A DNA stretch of 64,000 nucleotides, taken from assembly GCA_947487835.1 (NCBI GenBank), contig CANKXX010000003.1:1-64000 (forward strand), read 5' to 3'. Source of the DNA: an uncultured Microbacteriaceae bacterium (GTDB taxonomy: Bacteria > Actinomycetota > Actinomycetes > Actinomycetales > Microbacteriaceae). A program made the position numbers and the translations under genes. Positions 26,940 through 35,375 of the stretch are shown piece by piece (the first letter of the stretch is position 1; every line of letters begins with the position of its first letter). The notes under the pieces are model-generated. The model ran no database searches. It saw nothing but the letters and a program-made list of their open reading frames with translations, and was not told the origin of the DNA.

Positions 26940-27341
26940 ATGGCCACGCTCACCGCATCCAACCTCCGCCACGAAGAGATCGCCCAGCTCGAGCAGACGT
27001 ACAACGCACTGCCGCCCGGCGTGCTCCGTTCGACCCTCGAGCAGGTCCTCGAGGACCTCCGGCAGGGCGAGAACATCGTCGTGCTCGGCAGCCGCCAGAC
27101 GCTCACGCCGGCCGAGGCCGCGCGCATCCTCGGCATCAGCCGCGCCCACCTGTGCAAGCTCCTCGACCTCGGCGCCGTGCCGTTCCACATCGTCGGGGCC
27201 CGCGACCGCCGCATCCAGGCCCGCGACCTCGTGGCCTACCGCAAGCAGCTGCACGAGGCGCAGCGCGCCACCGCGACGCTCTTCGCACAGAGCGACGCGG
27301 ACGACGACGCCCTGCTCGACGAGCTCGCCTCCAACCTCTGA
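26940..27341 (+). CDS. MerR/excisionase-type helix-turn-helix protein
   Basis: A 133-residue protein. Residues 58-110 form an excisionase-like winged HTH (QTLTPAEAARILGISRAHLCKLLD, then GAVPFHIVGARDRRIQARDLVAY). The N-terminal 55 residues are probably helical, and an acidic tail follows (SDADDDALLDELASNL). This layout resembles small DNA-binding antitoxins and autoregulators of actinobacteria. The ATG at 26940 is chosen, with GAGAAG six bases upstream; an earlier in-frame GTG at 26913 lacks a site. An unknown gene follows after 17 bases. Confidence 0.8.
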   Translation: MATLTASNLRHEEIAQLEQTYNALPPGVLRSTLEQVLEDLRQGENIVVLGSRQTLTPAEAARILGISRAHLCKLLDLGAVPFHIVGARDRRIQARDLVAYRKQLHEAQRATATLFAQSDADDDALLDELASNL

Positions 27342-27346
27342 GGGCT

Positions 27347-27352
27347 TAAACT
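27347..27352 (+). promoter_or_regulatory. Candidate -10 for a leaderless message
   Basis: TAAACT lies six bases before the GTG at 27359, the spacing seen at leaderless starts. No good -35 is visible. The same hexamer stands seven bases before the mqo start. Confidence 0.4.
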
Positions 27353-27358
27353 GCTTCG

Positions 27359-28363
27359 GTGCCCTGCCAACGCCGTGTGACCCTCCGCTGCATCACGGAT
27401 GATCTGACGGCCGGCTGGGACACCCCGCGGGCCCAGCGCTCCGCCCACGCCCTGAGCGACCTCCTCGCCCGTCACGCGCGGGGCAGCGCGTCCGACGCCG
27501 ATGTCGGCGCGTTCCTGCGGGCCGTGCCCGCCCTCGACCGCCTGGAGCACCCCCTCATCCGCGCCTTCTCTGAGCGCGACGAGCTGGTGGAGTCGCTCCG
27601 AGCGGAGTCGGTCGAGACCACGGCGGGCCCCGTCGCCACGTTCGCGGCGGGAGGCTGGCGCGGCACCGTGCTGCTGCAGGCCGACCTCGAGTCCGGCCAC
27701 GACGTGGCCTGGCTCGTCGCCGCCCACCCCGACGGCGCGTCCGCCGGGTCGGACCTCGACCCGGGCGAGATCCCGCAGGACTCCGACGAGCTCATCGCGC
27801 GCATCGAGCGCGCGGCCGAGCGCCGCGAGGACTGGAAGACGGCGCTGGACCGCACGACCCGCGCCCTGCTCGCCGAGACCCTCGCGACGGGCGACGCCGG
27901 CCCGGTGCCCGTCGTCGTGCCCGCGGAGGGCCGCGCGCCGCTCTTCGACCTGACCCTCTCCCTCGAGGGCGCGGACGGCGACGAGCCGGCCCAGGTGATC
28001 GTCGTCATCGCGCCGCGCGAGTCCGCGCCGGAGGCCACGGTCAGCGTCGGCACCCGCACCGTTCTCGCCGCCATCGCCGCCGACGCCGTCGCCTGGACGG
28101 CAGCGCCGGTCGCCGGGCACGCCATGTCGTACGCCGCGACCATTCCGGTGCCGTCGTCGATGGCACCCCCGGCGGACCCCGCGCCGGGCCGGATGGCCGT
28201 GGGCAGCCTCGCGCACTACGCGCCGACGGCGGGCCTCACCGAGGCGACCCTCTCGGGCTCGCCCGTGCAGGCGCTCTGCGGGCACTGGTTCGTGCCGATG
28301 CACGACCACGTCACCCGGCCCACGTGCGAGCGGTGCGCCGCCCTGCGCGACACCCTCTCCTGA
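27359..28363 (+). CDS. Conserved hypothetical protein with C-terminal Cys pair (DUF3039-like end)
   Basis: A 334-residue protein not confidently recognised. It has no signal peptide or clear membrane segment. The first 270 residues alternate helices and Ala/Val-rich strands. The end, SPVQALCGHWFVPMHDH...RPTCERCAALRDTL, resembles the metal-binding end of DUF3039 proteins, with Cys-x-n-Cys-x2-Cys. No ribosome site precedes the GTG, but a TAAACT box six bases upstream fits leaderless translation. It follows the HTH gene by 17 bases and may be functionally tied to it; a toxin role is only a guess. A later GTG at 27377 is possible. Confidence 0.6.
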   Translation: MPCQRRVTLRCITDDLTAGWDTPRAQRSAHALSDLLARHARGSASDADVGAFLRAVPALDRLEHPLIRAFSERDELVESLRAESVETTAGPVATFAAGGWRGTVLLQADLESGHDVAWLVAAHPDGASAGSDLDPGEIPQDSDELIARIERAAERREDWKTALDRTTRALLAETLATGDAGPVPVVVPAEGRAPLFDLTLSLEGADGDEPAQVIVVIAPRESAPEATVSVGTRTVLAAIAADAVAWTAAPVAGHAMSYAATIPVPSSMAPPADPAPGRMAVGSLAHYAPTAGLTEATLSGSPVQALCGHWFVPMHDHVTRPTCERCAALRDTLS

Positions 28364-28399
28364 TCCGCGGGCTCTCCTGAGCCGCACGCCAGGAAACGC

Positions 28400-28435
28400 C
28401 GCACGGCGCCCCTGCCGAAGCAGACGCGCCGTGCG
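28400..28435. terminator. Bidirectional hairpin between convergent genes
   Basis: Perfect 10-base arms CGCACGGCGC/GCGCCGTGCG with a 16-base loop, midway between the unknown gene (plus) and the first beta-helix gene (minus). There is no T-run on either side, so termination is inferred from position. Confidence 0.55.
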
Positions 28436-28468
28436 ATCGGGCCCGAGACGGGCCCCGTGCCTGTCCCG

Positions 28469-30190
28469 CTAGTCCTGGCAGCCCCGGTTCGTGCGGAGCG
28501 AGCCCTCGACCGGTGCGGTGTTGCTGCAGTCGACGATGTTGCCGGCGCCGACGTACAGCGCGGTGCCGCCCTTGGGCACGCTCACCCGGTTGCGGGCGAA
28601 CACGTTGCCCGTGCCGAAGCCCTCGACCTCGGTCATCGTGGACGTGAAGCCGCGGGTGGACTTGCCGTTGGTGGCGACGTTGTCCATGACCAGGTAGTTC
28701 TTGCCCTTGACCGCCATGAGGGTGTCGACCGCGACGAGGCTCTTGCCGTCGATCCTGTTGTTGCGGATGACGCCACCGGATGTTCCCGGCTTCACCTCGA
28801 TCGGGTCCGCCGTCGTGCCCGAGATCGTGTTGGCGACGATGGAGTTCCGGTCGCTCTTGTCCGTCTTGCAGTTGTAGACGGCGCACCAGTCCTTCGGCGA
28901 GCTGCCGACGTAGACGCCCTCGCCGTACTGGGCGACGACGCGGCCGGTGTTCTGGATGGTGTTCTTGACGACCATCGAGTCCGTCGTGCCGTAACGGAGC
29001 TTGACCGCCTCCTCGCCGATGTTGCGGATGACGAGGTCGGCGACGGTGACGTGCGAGGCGCCGGAGAGCACGACGCCCTTGCGGAAGCTCTGGATGGTGA
29101 ATCCCGCGATGTTCACGTGGGACGCGTTGGTGACCCGCACGCCGGCGTTGTCGCGGATGTTGCCGTGGTCGAACACGGCCTTGGACGAGCCGCAGATCCA
29201 GATCGGCTTCTCCGCGGTCCCGCTCTTCGTGACCGTGATGCCGTCCTTGTAGACGCCCGCCTTGAGGCGGATGACCGAACCGGGCTTGGCCGCCGCGACC
29301 GCCTTGCGCAGCTCGGTGAGGTTCTTCACCGTGGTGCCGCCCTTCGGGCAGGTGAACACGCGGGTCTTGACGGTGGCCGGCTTGGGCTGCGTGATCGTGG
29401 AGAGGTTGCTCTTGGCCGACACGTTGCCGCTGTTGTCCACGGCGGCGACGGCGAAGCGGTACTTCTTGCCGCCCTTCAGGCCGACGTCGAGGTAGTCGAG
29501 GCCCTTGACCAGGGACGTGCCGCTGATCTTCGAGAAATCCCCGCTGCCGCTCGCGCGGTAGACGCGGTACCCGGACACGTCGCCGGAGGCGCTCTTCGCC
29601 CAGGTGATGCGGATGCCCTCGCGCTCGACGGCGGTCTTCACGCTCTTGGGGGCGGCGGGGGCGCCGCTGTCCGTGACGACGAGCGCGTCGACCGAGATGT
29701 CGTTGCCGCGGGAGGCGCTGCTCTTGGTGCCGGTCCGGACGATCTTGACCGTGTGCGTGCCCTTGCTGAGCGACTCGTTCGAGTAGAGGGTCTGCTGGAA
29801 CTTCTGCGTGGCGGAGTACTGGTTCACCGTGGCCACGCGAGCGCCGTCGAGGTAGACCTCGGCGATGCCGAGCGACGGCCCGGTGCGCGCGACCCACTTC
29901 ACGCCGGTGGACGAGAAGGTCAGCTTGGCCGAGTTGCCGGCGACCTTGGCGTTGGCGCTGCTGCCGCCGCTGTCGCGGGTGTGCTTCGCGGCCGCCCAGG
30001 TCCCGGACAGGGCGATCGCGGACGAGGTGTTCTCGTAGCGGTTCGCGCCGACGACCTTCGTCGCGGTCGGCGCGGCGACCGCCGCGGCGGCGGGTGCGGG
30101 CAGCGGTGCGGCGGAGGCGGCCTGGGCGGGTACGACGAGGGCGACTGCGGCGAGGACCGCCACTGACGCGAGTCGGGTCGTGCGATTCAT
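28469..30190 (-). CDS. Secreted right-handed beta-helix protein with CBM-like and FN3 domains (copy 1)
   Basis: A 573-residue exported protein. A signal peptide (1-31, ending AQAASAAP) is followed by a jelly-roll domain (about 45-185) with SSTGVKWVARTGPSLG and GTHTVKIVRTG. Next come a fibronectin type III domain (about 190-275) and a right-handed parallel beta-helix (about 300-560) starting at TTVKNLTELRKAVAAAKPG, with repeats such as VNIAGFTIQSFRKG and VTVADLVIRNIGEEAVKLRYG. Cysteine pairs may form disulphides (SSPKDWCAVYNC). The beta-helix suggests a polysaccharide lyase, glycosidase or structural protein; no catalytic set was identified. The ATG at 30190 has GGAAGGA upstream. It is a clear paralogue of the next gene. 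Confidence 0.85.
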   Translation of the reverse strand: MNRTTRLASVAVLAAVALVVPAQAASAAPLPAPAAAAVAAPTATKVVGANRYENTSSAIALSGTWAAAKHTRDSGGSSANAKVAGNSAKLTFSSTGVKWVARTGPSLGIAEVYLDGARVATVNQYSATQKFQQTLYSNESLSKGTHTVKIVRTGTKSSASRGNDISVDALVVTDSGAPAAPKSVKTAVEREGIRITWAKSASGDVSGYRVYRASGSGDFSKISGTSLVKGLDYLDVGLKGGKKYRFAVAAVDNSGNVSAKSNLSTITQPKPATVKTRVFTCPKGGTTVKNLTELRKAVAAAKPGSVIRLKAGVYKDGITVTKSGTAEKPIWICGSSKAVFDHGNIRDNAGVRVTNASHVNIAGFTIQSFRKGVVLSGASHVTVADLVIRNIGEEAVKLRYGTTDSMVVKNTIQNTGRVVAQYGEGVYVGSSPKDWCAVYNCKTDKSDRNSIVANTISGTTADPIEVKPGTSGGVIRNNRIDGKSLVAVDTLMAVKGKNYLVMDNVATNGKSTRGFTSTMTEVEGFGTGNVFARNRVSVPKGGTALYVGAGNIVDCSNTAPVEGSLRTNRGCQD

Positions 30191-30300
30191 TGAATCCTTC
30201 CACGGCTTCACCGAATCGCTCAGGCGACGGGGTCGGCATCGATGGTTCTTCCGAGCGCCCACACCCTGTGGCGGACTCTCAATGACTGATTGCGGCACTG

Positions 30301-30349
30301 AGTGTACCCCGGCGAACTACTGGGGTAAAGCGCCCCCGTTACGGGGGCG
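30301..30349 (-). promoter_or_regulatory. Promoter and C/G palindromes of beta-helix gene 1
   Basis: On the minus strand a -35-like TTTACC (30329-30324) and TACACT (30306-30301) are 17 bases apart. Immediately upstream is the 19-base palindrome CGCCCCCGT-T-ACGGGGGCG (30331-30349), centred near -46, the place for an activator. A second inverted repeat (TACCCC...GGGGTA, 30305-30327) overlaps the promoter itself. Confidence 0.75.
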
Positions 30350-30479
30350 TTACATTTTCGAGACGGTCGAAACCGGCGGAAGCGGGTCGCAGACGGCGCT
30401 GAAGGGCCGAAACGGCGCCCGAGGAGGTCGATCCGACCCTCGAACGCCCGTCCCGGCCCTCCGCCGTGTTACCGCGCTG

Positions 30480-32156
30480 TTACTTCTGGCAGTCGCGGTT
30501 GGTGAGCAGTGATCCGGCGATCGGCGCCGCGTTGTTGCAGTCGACGAGGTTCTGCGGACCGACGAAGACCGCGGTCGCGCCGAAGGGCACGCTCACCCTG
30601 TTGCGGGCGAAGACGTTGCCGTAGCCGTACCCCGGGACCTCGGTCTCCATGGCGTACAGCCCGCGCTCGTCCCGGCCGTTCGTCCCCACGTTGTCGACGA
30701 CGACGTAGTCGTTGCCCTTCACCGCGATGAGGGTGTCGGCAGCCACGACCTGCGCCCCGTCGACGGTGTTGCCGCGGATGGTGCCTCCGGTCGTGCCCGG
30801 CTTCGCCTCGATCGGGTCGGCCGTCGTGCCGGTGATCGTGTTCGCGATGACCTGGTTGCGGTCGCTCTTGTCGGTGTTGCAGTCGTAGACCGCGCACCAG
30901 TCCTTCGGGGAGGAGCCGATGTACACGCCCTCGCCGTACTCCGCGATGACCCGGCCGGTGTTCTGGATCGTGTTCTTGACGATGGTGGAGTCGGTGGTGC
31001 CGTAGCGGACCTTGATCGCCTCCTCGCCGATGTTCCGGATGAGGACGTCCGAGACCGTGATGTGCGACGCGCTGCTGAGCACGACGCCCTTGCGGAAGTT
31101 CTGGATCGTCATGCCGGAGACCACGACGTGGGAGACGTTGCCCAGGAAGAACCCGTTGGCGGACGCGACGTTCGAGTTGTCGAGCACCGCGGTGCGGGGT
31201 CCGCAGATCCAGATCGGGGCGGTGCTCGTGCCGCTCCTCGTCACCGGGACGCCGCCGCGGTAGACGCCGGAGGCCAGGCGGATGACGCTGCCGGGCTTGG
31301 CCGCGCCGACGGCGGCGCGGAGCTGGGTGATGTTCGAGACCGTGGTGCCGGTCGTCGGGCAGTCGCCGTAGCGACGCTCGACCGGCGCGGGAACGGCCGG
31401 CGTGACGGAGCGGACCGCGCTCCTGGCCGACGTGTTGCCGCTCGTGTCCTGGGCGACCACGACGAACCGGTAGCCCTTGCCGGGAACGAGGCCGACGTCG
31501 AGGAAGCTCGTGCCGGTCAGCAGCGCGTCGCCGCTCACCGACTCGTACTCGCCCGTGCCCTCGGCGCGGTACACGCGGTAGCCGGCCAGGTCGGTCGCGG
31601 TGCTCGCGGCCCAGGAGAGCCGGATGCCCTTGCGATCCTCCGTGGAGGTGACCGCGGTCGGCGTTGCGGGAGCGGCCGTGTCCGACACGACGATCGCGTC
31701 GAGCACGATGTCGTTGCCGCGGGACAGGGCGTTCTTCGCGCCGACCCGGACGACCTTGATGGTGTGCGTGCCGCTGGACAGCGACGTGTTGGAGTAGACG
31801 GGACGCTGGAACTGCTGCGTCGCGGAGTACAGGTCGACGGTCGCGACCTGGACGCCGTCGAGGTAGACCTTGCCGAGGCCCAGGGCCGGGCCGGTGCGGG
31901 CGATCCACGAGACGCCCGTCGACGAGAAGGTGAGCTGCGCCGAGTCGCCGGCGACCTTGCCGTTCGAGCTGTTGCCGCCGCTGTCGGAGCTGTGGCTGTT
32001 GAGCTGCCAGGAGCCCCCGTAGACGACGGAGCCCGAGGTGTTCTCGTAGCGGCCCGAGCCGACGCTGGCCGTCCCGGCGAACGCGGCCTGAGCAGGCAGC
32101 ACGAGCCCCCCGGCCACGAGCGCTGCAACGGACGTCATCCGCAAAATCTTGTTCAC
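30480..32156 (-). CDS. Secreted right-handed beta-helix protein with CBM-like and FN3 domains (copy 2)
   Basis: A 558-residue paralogue of the previous gene with the same order: signal peptide (1-27, ending AQAAFAG), jelly-roll (about 30-170), fibronectin type III (about 175-260) and beta-helix (about 280-545). Segments match closely, e.g. SSPKDWCAVYDCNTDKSDRN and EEAIKVRYGTTDS, and both end with a conserved Cys pair (...SLLTNRDCQ). The GTG at 32156 is the start: GGGGGAGGA lies four bases upstream, whereas the frame's earlier TTG overlaps that site. That G-run is also complementary to the 6C RNA loops. It borders the exopolysaccharide locus, which suggests action on its product. Confidence 0.85.
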   Translation of the reverse strand: MNKILRMTSVAALVAGGLVLPAQAAFAGTASVGSGRYENTSGSVVYGGSWQLNSHSSDSGGNSSNGKVAGDSAQLTFSSTGVSWIARTGPALGLGKVYLDGVQVATVDLYSATQQFQRPVYSNTSLSSGTHTIKVVRVGAKNALSRGNDIVLDAIVVSDTAAPATPTAVTSTEDRKGIRLSWAASTATDLAGYRVYRAEGTGEYESVSGDALLTGTSFLDVGLVPGKGYRFVVVAQDTSGNTSARSAVRSVTPAVPAPVERRYGDCPTTGTTVSNITQLRAAVGAAKPGSVIRLASGVYRGGVPVTRSGTSTAPIWICGPRTAVLDNSNVASANGFFLGNVSHVVVSGMTIQNFRKGVVLSSASHITVSDVLIRNIGEEAIKVRYGTTDSTIVKNTIQNTGRVIAEYGEGVYIGSSPKDWCAVYDCNTDKSDRNQVIANTITGTTADPIEAKPGTTGGTIRGNTVDGAQVVAADTLIAVKGNDYVVVDNVGTNGRDERGLYAMETEVPGYGYGNVFARNRVSVPFGATAVFVGPQNLVDCNNAAPIAGSLLTNRDCQK

Positions 32157-32186
32157 AAAATCCTCCCCCAAGGTTGTGTGGCACTG

Positions 32187-32233
32187 ACTCTAACCGCGGG
32201 ACTACTGAGATTACTTGCCCCCTGTACGGGGGC
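32187..32233 (-). promoter_or_regulatory. Promoter and C/G palindrome of beta-helix gene 2
   Basis: The architecture is the same as upstream of copy 1. On the minus strand -35-like AGTAAT (32215-32210), then 17 bases, then TAGAGT (32192-32187). The palindrome GCCCCC-N5-GGGGGC (32217-32233) sits one base upstream of the -35. The flanking bases CAGTAGT...TCAGTGCC are conserved between the two promoters. Confidence 0.75.
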
Positions 32234-32314
32234 GTACTCACAGGACTTGCGCAAAAGCGCGACCACATCCCCCCGGTCGAGGGTCAGACACGCCCGGATT
32301 GAGGACTTGGGCGT

Positions 32315-32352
32315 CCCCCGTTCACGGGGGCGATGGACCCCAGTACTGGGGT
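32315..32352. promoter_or_regulatory. Tandem C/G palindromes without an obvious gene
   Basis: CCCCCGT-TC-ACGGGGG (32315-32330) and the perfect palindrome ACCCCAGTACTGGGGT (32337-32352), with centres 22 bases apart. Read on the plus strand they match the beta-helix 1 promoter region in order. They lie between the end of the flippase gene and beta-helix gene 2. They could be remote sites for the latter or a promoter remnant. Confidence 0.6.
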
Positions 32353-32423
32353 GCACCGGCGAACGCCCGATGGGGCGCGGACCGCCCCCGGAGCGAGCCC
32401 TCAGGGCAGGAAACGCCCGCGGG

Positions 32424-33920
32424 TCAGAGCTTGCGGCGCACCAGGCGCAGCACGTCGGTGTAGAGCGACCGGTTCACCAGCCACATGCCGACGCCGAAGC
32501 CGACGAAGGCCCAGGCGGTGTGCGCGACGAGGAACCACGCGGGCGTGTCGATGAGGCGCGGGAAGAGTGCCGCGATGCCGACGGACCCGGCGACGACGAC
32601 GACGGAGACCAGGAACGGGCGGAACCACTGGGCCCAGTACCTGCCCGGCGAGACGCCGACGTTGCGCTTCAGGGTGATCAGTCGCACGGGCCAGTAGAGG
32701 TACTGGCGCAGCGCGACGGCCACGGCGACGGCGACGACGCCGAACGGCAGCGCGATCACGACGAGGATCACACCGAGGATGCTCTGCCCGAGGGTGAGGA
32801 GCAACGCTGACTTCGCCCGTCCGACCGCGAGCAGCACGCTGCGGTCGAAGTACGCGACGGCGTTCAGGGCGCCGAGGAAGCACAGGATGCGGAAGAGGAG
32901 GACGCTGTCGTCCCACTGCTCGCCGAACAGGAGCGGGATGACCACGGGCGCCGTGACCGCCGCGATGGCGAAGAACGGGATCGCGAAGCTGCTGCTGAGG
33001 CTCGTGAGCTTGTAGAACCAGGCGAGCAGGCGCGGCCGGTCGCTCTGCAGGCGGGAGAAGGTGGTGAGCGCGACGCCGGAGAAGACGGACGAGAACAGCT
33101 CGACCATGATCGACACGACGCGCATGGCGAGGTAGTAGTAGCCGAGGGCCTCGGCGTCCAGGAACGCGCCGATGAGCAGGCGGTCGGCCTGCGAGTTGAC
33201 CAGCCCGATGAGCTCCATTCCCATGATGCTGCCGCCGATGGCCCAGAGGCTCCGCAGCGAGGCGCCGCTGAACTCGAACCGCGGCCGCCAGCGCGTCGCG
33301 AGCCAGAGGGTGATGAGGCCCGCGACGGCCGCGACGAGCGTCTGGGCGACGAGGCTCCACACGCCGAAGCCGAGGAGGGCGAGCACGATGGCCGCGGCGC
33401 CGCCGAGGATCGTGCCGATGAACCGGCGGATGGCGAGCGACTTGAACTGGAACTCGCGTTCGAGCAGCGCGGCCGGGACCGAGGCCAGCGCGTTGACGAC
33501 GAGGCCGATCGCCAGCCACTGGATGATGGGGGTCAGACTGTCGCCCTCGCCGAAGAGCGACGAGATCAGCGGCGCGGCGAGCACCGTGATCAGCGCGAGC
33601 AGGCCGGAGGAGGCCAGCGAGATCCAGAACGCCGTGCTCGTGTCGGCGGAGGTCAGGTCCTTGCGCTGCACGATCGCGCGGCCGAAGCCCTGATCGACGA
33701 AGACGTTGGCCAGGACCATGAACGCGGTGGCGAGCGCCACGAGGCCGAACTCGGTCGGGGTGAGCAGCCGGCCGAGCACCGTGAGCACCACGAGGCCCAT
33801 GAGCCGGTTGCTCCACTTGTCCGCGGCCACCCAGCCGACGCCGGACACGGCTTTGCGGCGGAAGGCCGCGTCGTCCACACCACTCACAGGTATCTCGCCC
33901 GTCGCCGGCTCAGAGGCCAC
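32424..33920 (-). CDS. Oligosaccharide flippase (Wzx/polysaccharide transporter family)
   Basis: A 498-residue integral membrane protein with about 12-14 hydrophobic helices. The N-terminal SGVGWVAADKWSNRLMGLVV and LTPTEFGLVALATAFMVLANVFVDQGFGRAIVQ are the signature start of polysaccharide-type MOP exporters. It should flip lipid-linked repeat units across the membrane for polymerisation. It overlaps the O-antigen-ligase-like gene by 11 bases, so the two are probably translated together. Direction of export and substrate are inferred from the family and neighbours. Confidence 0.9.
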   Translation of the reverse strand: MASEPATGEIPVSGVDDAAFRRKAVSGVGWVAADKWSNRLMGLVVLTVLGRLLTPTEFGLVALATAFMVLANVFVDQGFGRAIVQRKDLTSADTSTAFWISLASSGLLALITVLAAPLISSLFGEGDSLTPIIQWLAIGLVVNALASVPAALLEREFQFKSLAIRRFIGTILGGAAAIVLALLGFGVWSLVAQTLVAAVAGLITLWLATRWRPRFEFSGASLRSLWAIGGSIMGMELIGLVNSQADRLLIGAFLDAEALGYYYLAMRVVSIMVELFSSVFSGVALTTFSRLQSDRPRLLAWFYKLTSLSSSFAIPFFAIAAVTAPVVIPLLFGEQWDDSVLLFRILCFLGALNAVAYFDRSVLLAVGRAKSALLLTLGQSILGVILVVIALPFGVVAVAVAVALRQYLYWPVRLITLKRNVGVSPGRYWAQWFRPFLVSVVVVAGSVGIAALFPRLIDTPAWFLVAHTAWAFVGFGVGMWLVNRSLYTDVLRLVRRKL

Positions 33921-35358
33921 GGCTGGTCCGGGGACCGGCGGAGGCCGGCTCCGGCAGCGGTGCGGCCACGGCGGTCAGCGGGTCCTGGTCCAGCGCGGCT
34001 CCGCCCGCGGGCAGGGCGGGATTCTCGCGCCAGGCCATCAGCAGCGCGAAGCCGAGCAGGATCAGCGACGGCCGGCTGGACTCGAGGATGTTGAAGAACG
34101 CGGCGTTGGCGCAGAAGGCCACGATGGCGCCCAGCCCGGCGTACGCGCCCGCCCGGATAGCACGGAGCGCGCCCCCGGCGACCAGGAGCCCGATGAGCAC
34201 GAGCCCCGGAATGCCCAGGCTGATGAGGATCTGCAGGTACGCGCTCTCGATGATGACCGCGTTCGGGTTGAAGGGCGCGGCCGCGGTGAGGGCCATCGCC
34301 GGCCCGGCGCCGAGCCAGTCGTACGCCTGGGCGGTGACCATGGACAGGTCGAACACCGCGTTGCGGGCGTCGGTCGACCCCTGCGCCTCGTCCGAGCCGA
34401 GGCGGTCCTGGAACGCGCTCGCCTGCGTGATCGCGTAGACGCCGCCGACGACGAGCAGCGCGAGGAAGCCGCGGAACGCGGGGCTCAGCGAGGACCGGCG
34501 CACCAGGTTCGGCAGGATGATGATGCCGGCCGCCACCGCGACCGCGCCGACCGAGCTGCGGGACACCGTGAGCACGACGCCGAGCATGCTGAGCGCGGCG
34601 AAGACCAGGTTGCGGTTGCCGCCGCCGGAGAAGCGCCGGCCGAAGGCGATCGCGAACGCCATGGCGAAGAACAGGCCCGCGTAGAGCGGGTGCCCGAGGG
34701 AACCGTACGCCCGGTACACCGACCAGTGCTGAAGCGGCTCCGTGCTGACGAGGGCGTTGACCCGCTCGAACACGAAGTTGGAGCCCGCCACGTACTCCAG
34801 AGCGCAGTAGACGGCCATGATGGCGGCGGACCAGAGGAACGTGGTCTGCAGGTTGCGGATCGCCCGCGCCGCGTGCGGCACGAAGAGGATGGCGAGGCAG
34901 AGCACGACGAACGCGAACGTCCAGGCGAGGCTGGTGAGCCGCGGTCCGCGGTAGAGGAGGAGGACGGCGATCCAGAGCAGGAGCAGCACGACCAGGATCT
35001 TCGCCCACACGCTCACGGGCTCCGGCGGCCTGCCCTCGCGCCGGGCCCGGCGGGATCCCGCCCAGTTCTTCACGTACCAGAGCACAATCACCAGCAGCGA
35101 CGGCGACACGGTGCTGATGATGTCGTTGATGTTGAGGGCGACGCGCGGGACGACGAGGAACACGACGAGCGCGGCCGCGGGCAGCCAGTCCGTGGGCAGC
35201 AGCAGGATCACGGTGAAGGCGATCGCGCCCAGCGCGACGGCGATCATGACCGGCACGCCGATAATCGACCCGGCGGCGAGGGCCACGAGGCAGGCGATCA
35301 CGGCGGCGACCGCGCCGCCGCCGTACAGCGCCGTCCGGGTCAGCGTGGCTCGCGTCAT
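33910..35358 (-). CDS. O-antigen ligase/polymerase family membrane protein
   Basis: A 482-residue membrane protein with about 12 helices and a larger loop in the second half containing YRAYGSLGHPLYAGLFFAMA, typical of Wzy/WaaL-type proteins. In a Gram-positive polysaccharide locus it most likely polymerises repeat units outside the membrane. The ATG at 35358 follows a GGAACGGA-like site. A longer frame to 35622 overlaps the glycosyltransferase gene and is rejected. It ends inside the flippase gene start. Confidence 0.85.
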   Translation of the reverse strand: MTRATLTRTALYGGGAVAAVIACLVALAAGSIIGVPVMIAVALGAIAFTVILLLPTDWLPAAALVVFLVVPRVALNINDIISTVSPSLLVIVLWYVKNWAGSRRARREGRPPEPVSVWAKILVVLLLLWIAVLLLYRGPRLTSLAWTFAFVVLCLAILFVPHAARAIRNLQTTFLWSAAIMAVYCALEYVAGSNFVFERVNALVSTEPLQHWSVYRAYGSLGHPLYAGLFFAMAFAIAFGRRFSGGGNRNLVFAALSMLGVVLTVSRSSVGAVAVAAGIIILPNLVRRSSLSPAFRGFLALLVVGGVYAITQASAFQDRLGSDEAQGSTDARNAVFDLSMVTAQAYDWLGAGPAMALTAAAPFNPNAVIIESAYLQILISLGIPGLVLIGLLVAGGALRAIRAGAYAGLGAIVAFCANAAFFNILESSRPSLILLGFALLMAWRENPALPAGGAALDQDPLTAVAAPLPEPASAGPRTSRGL

Positions 35359-35375
35359 CGTCCGTTCCGTTCTTC

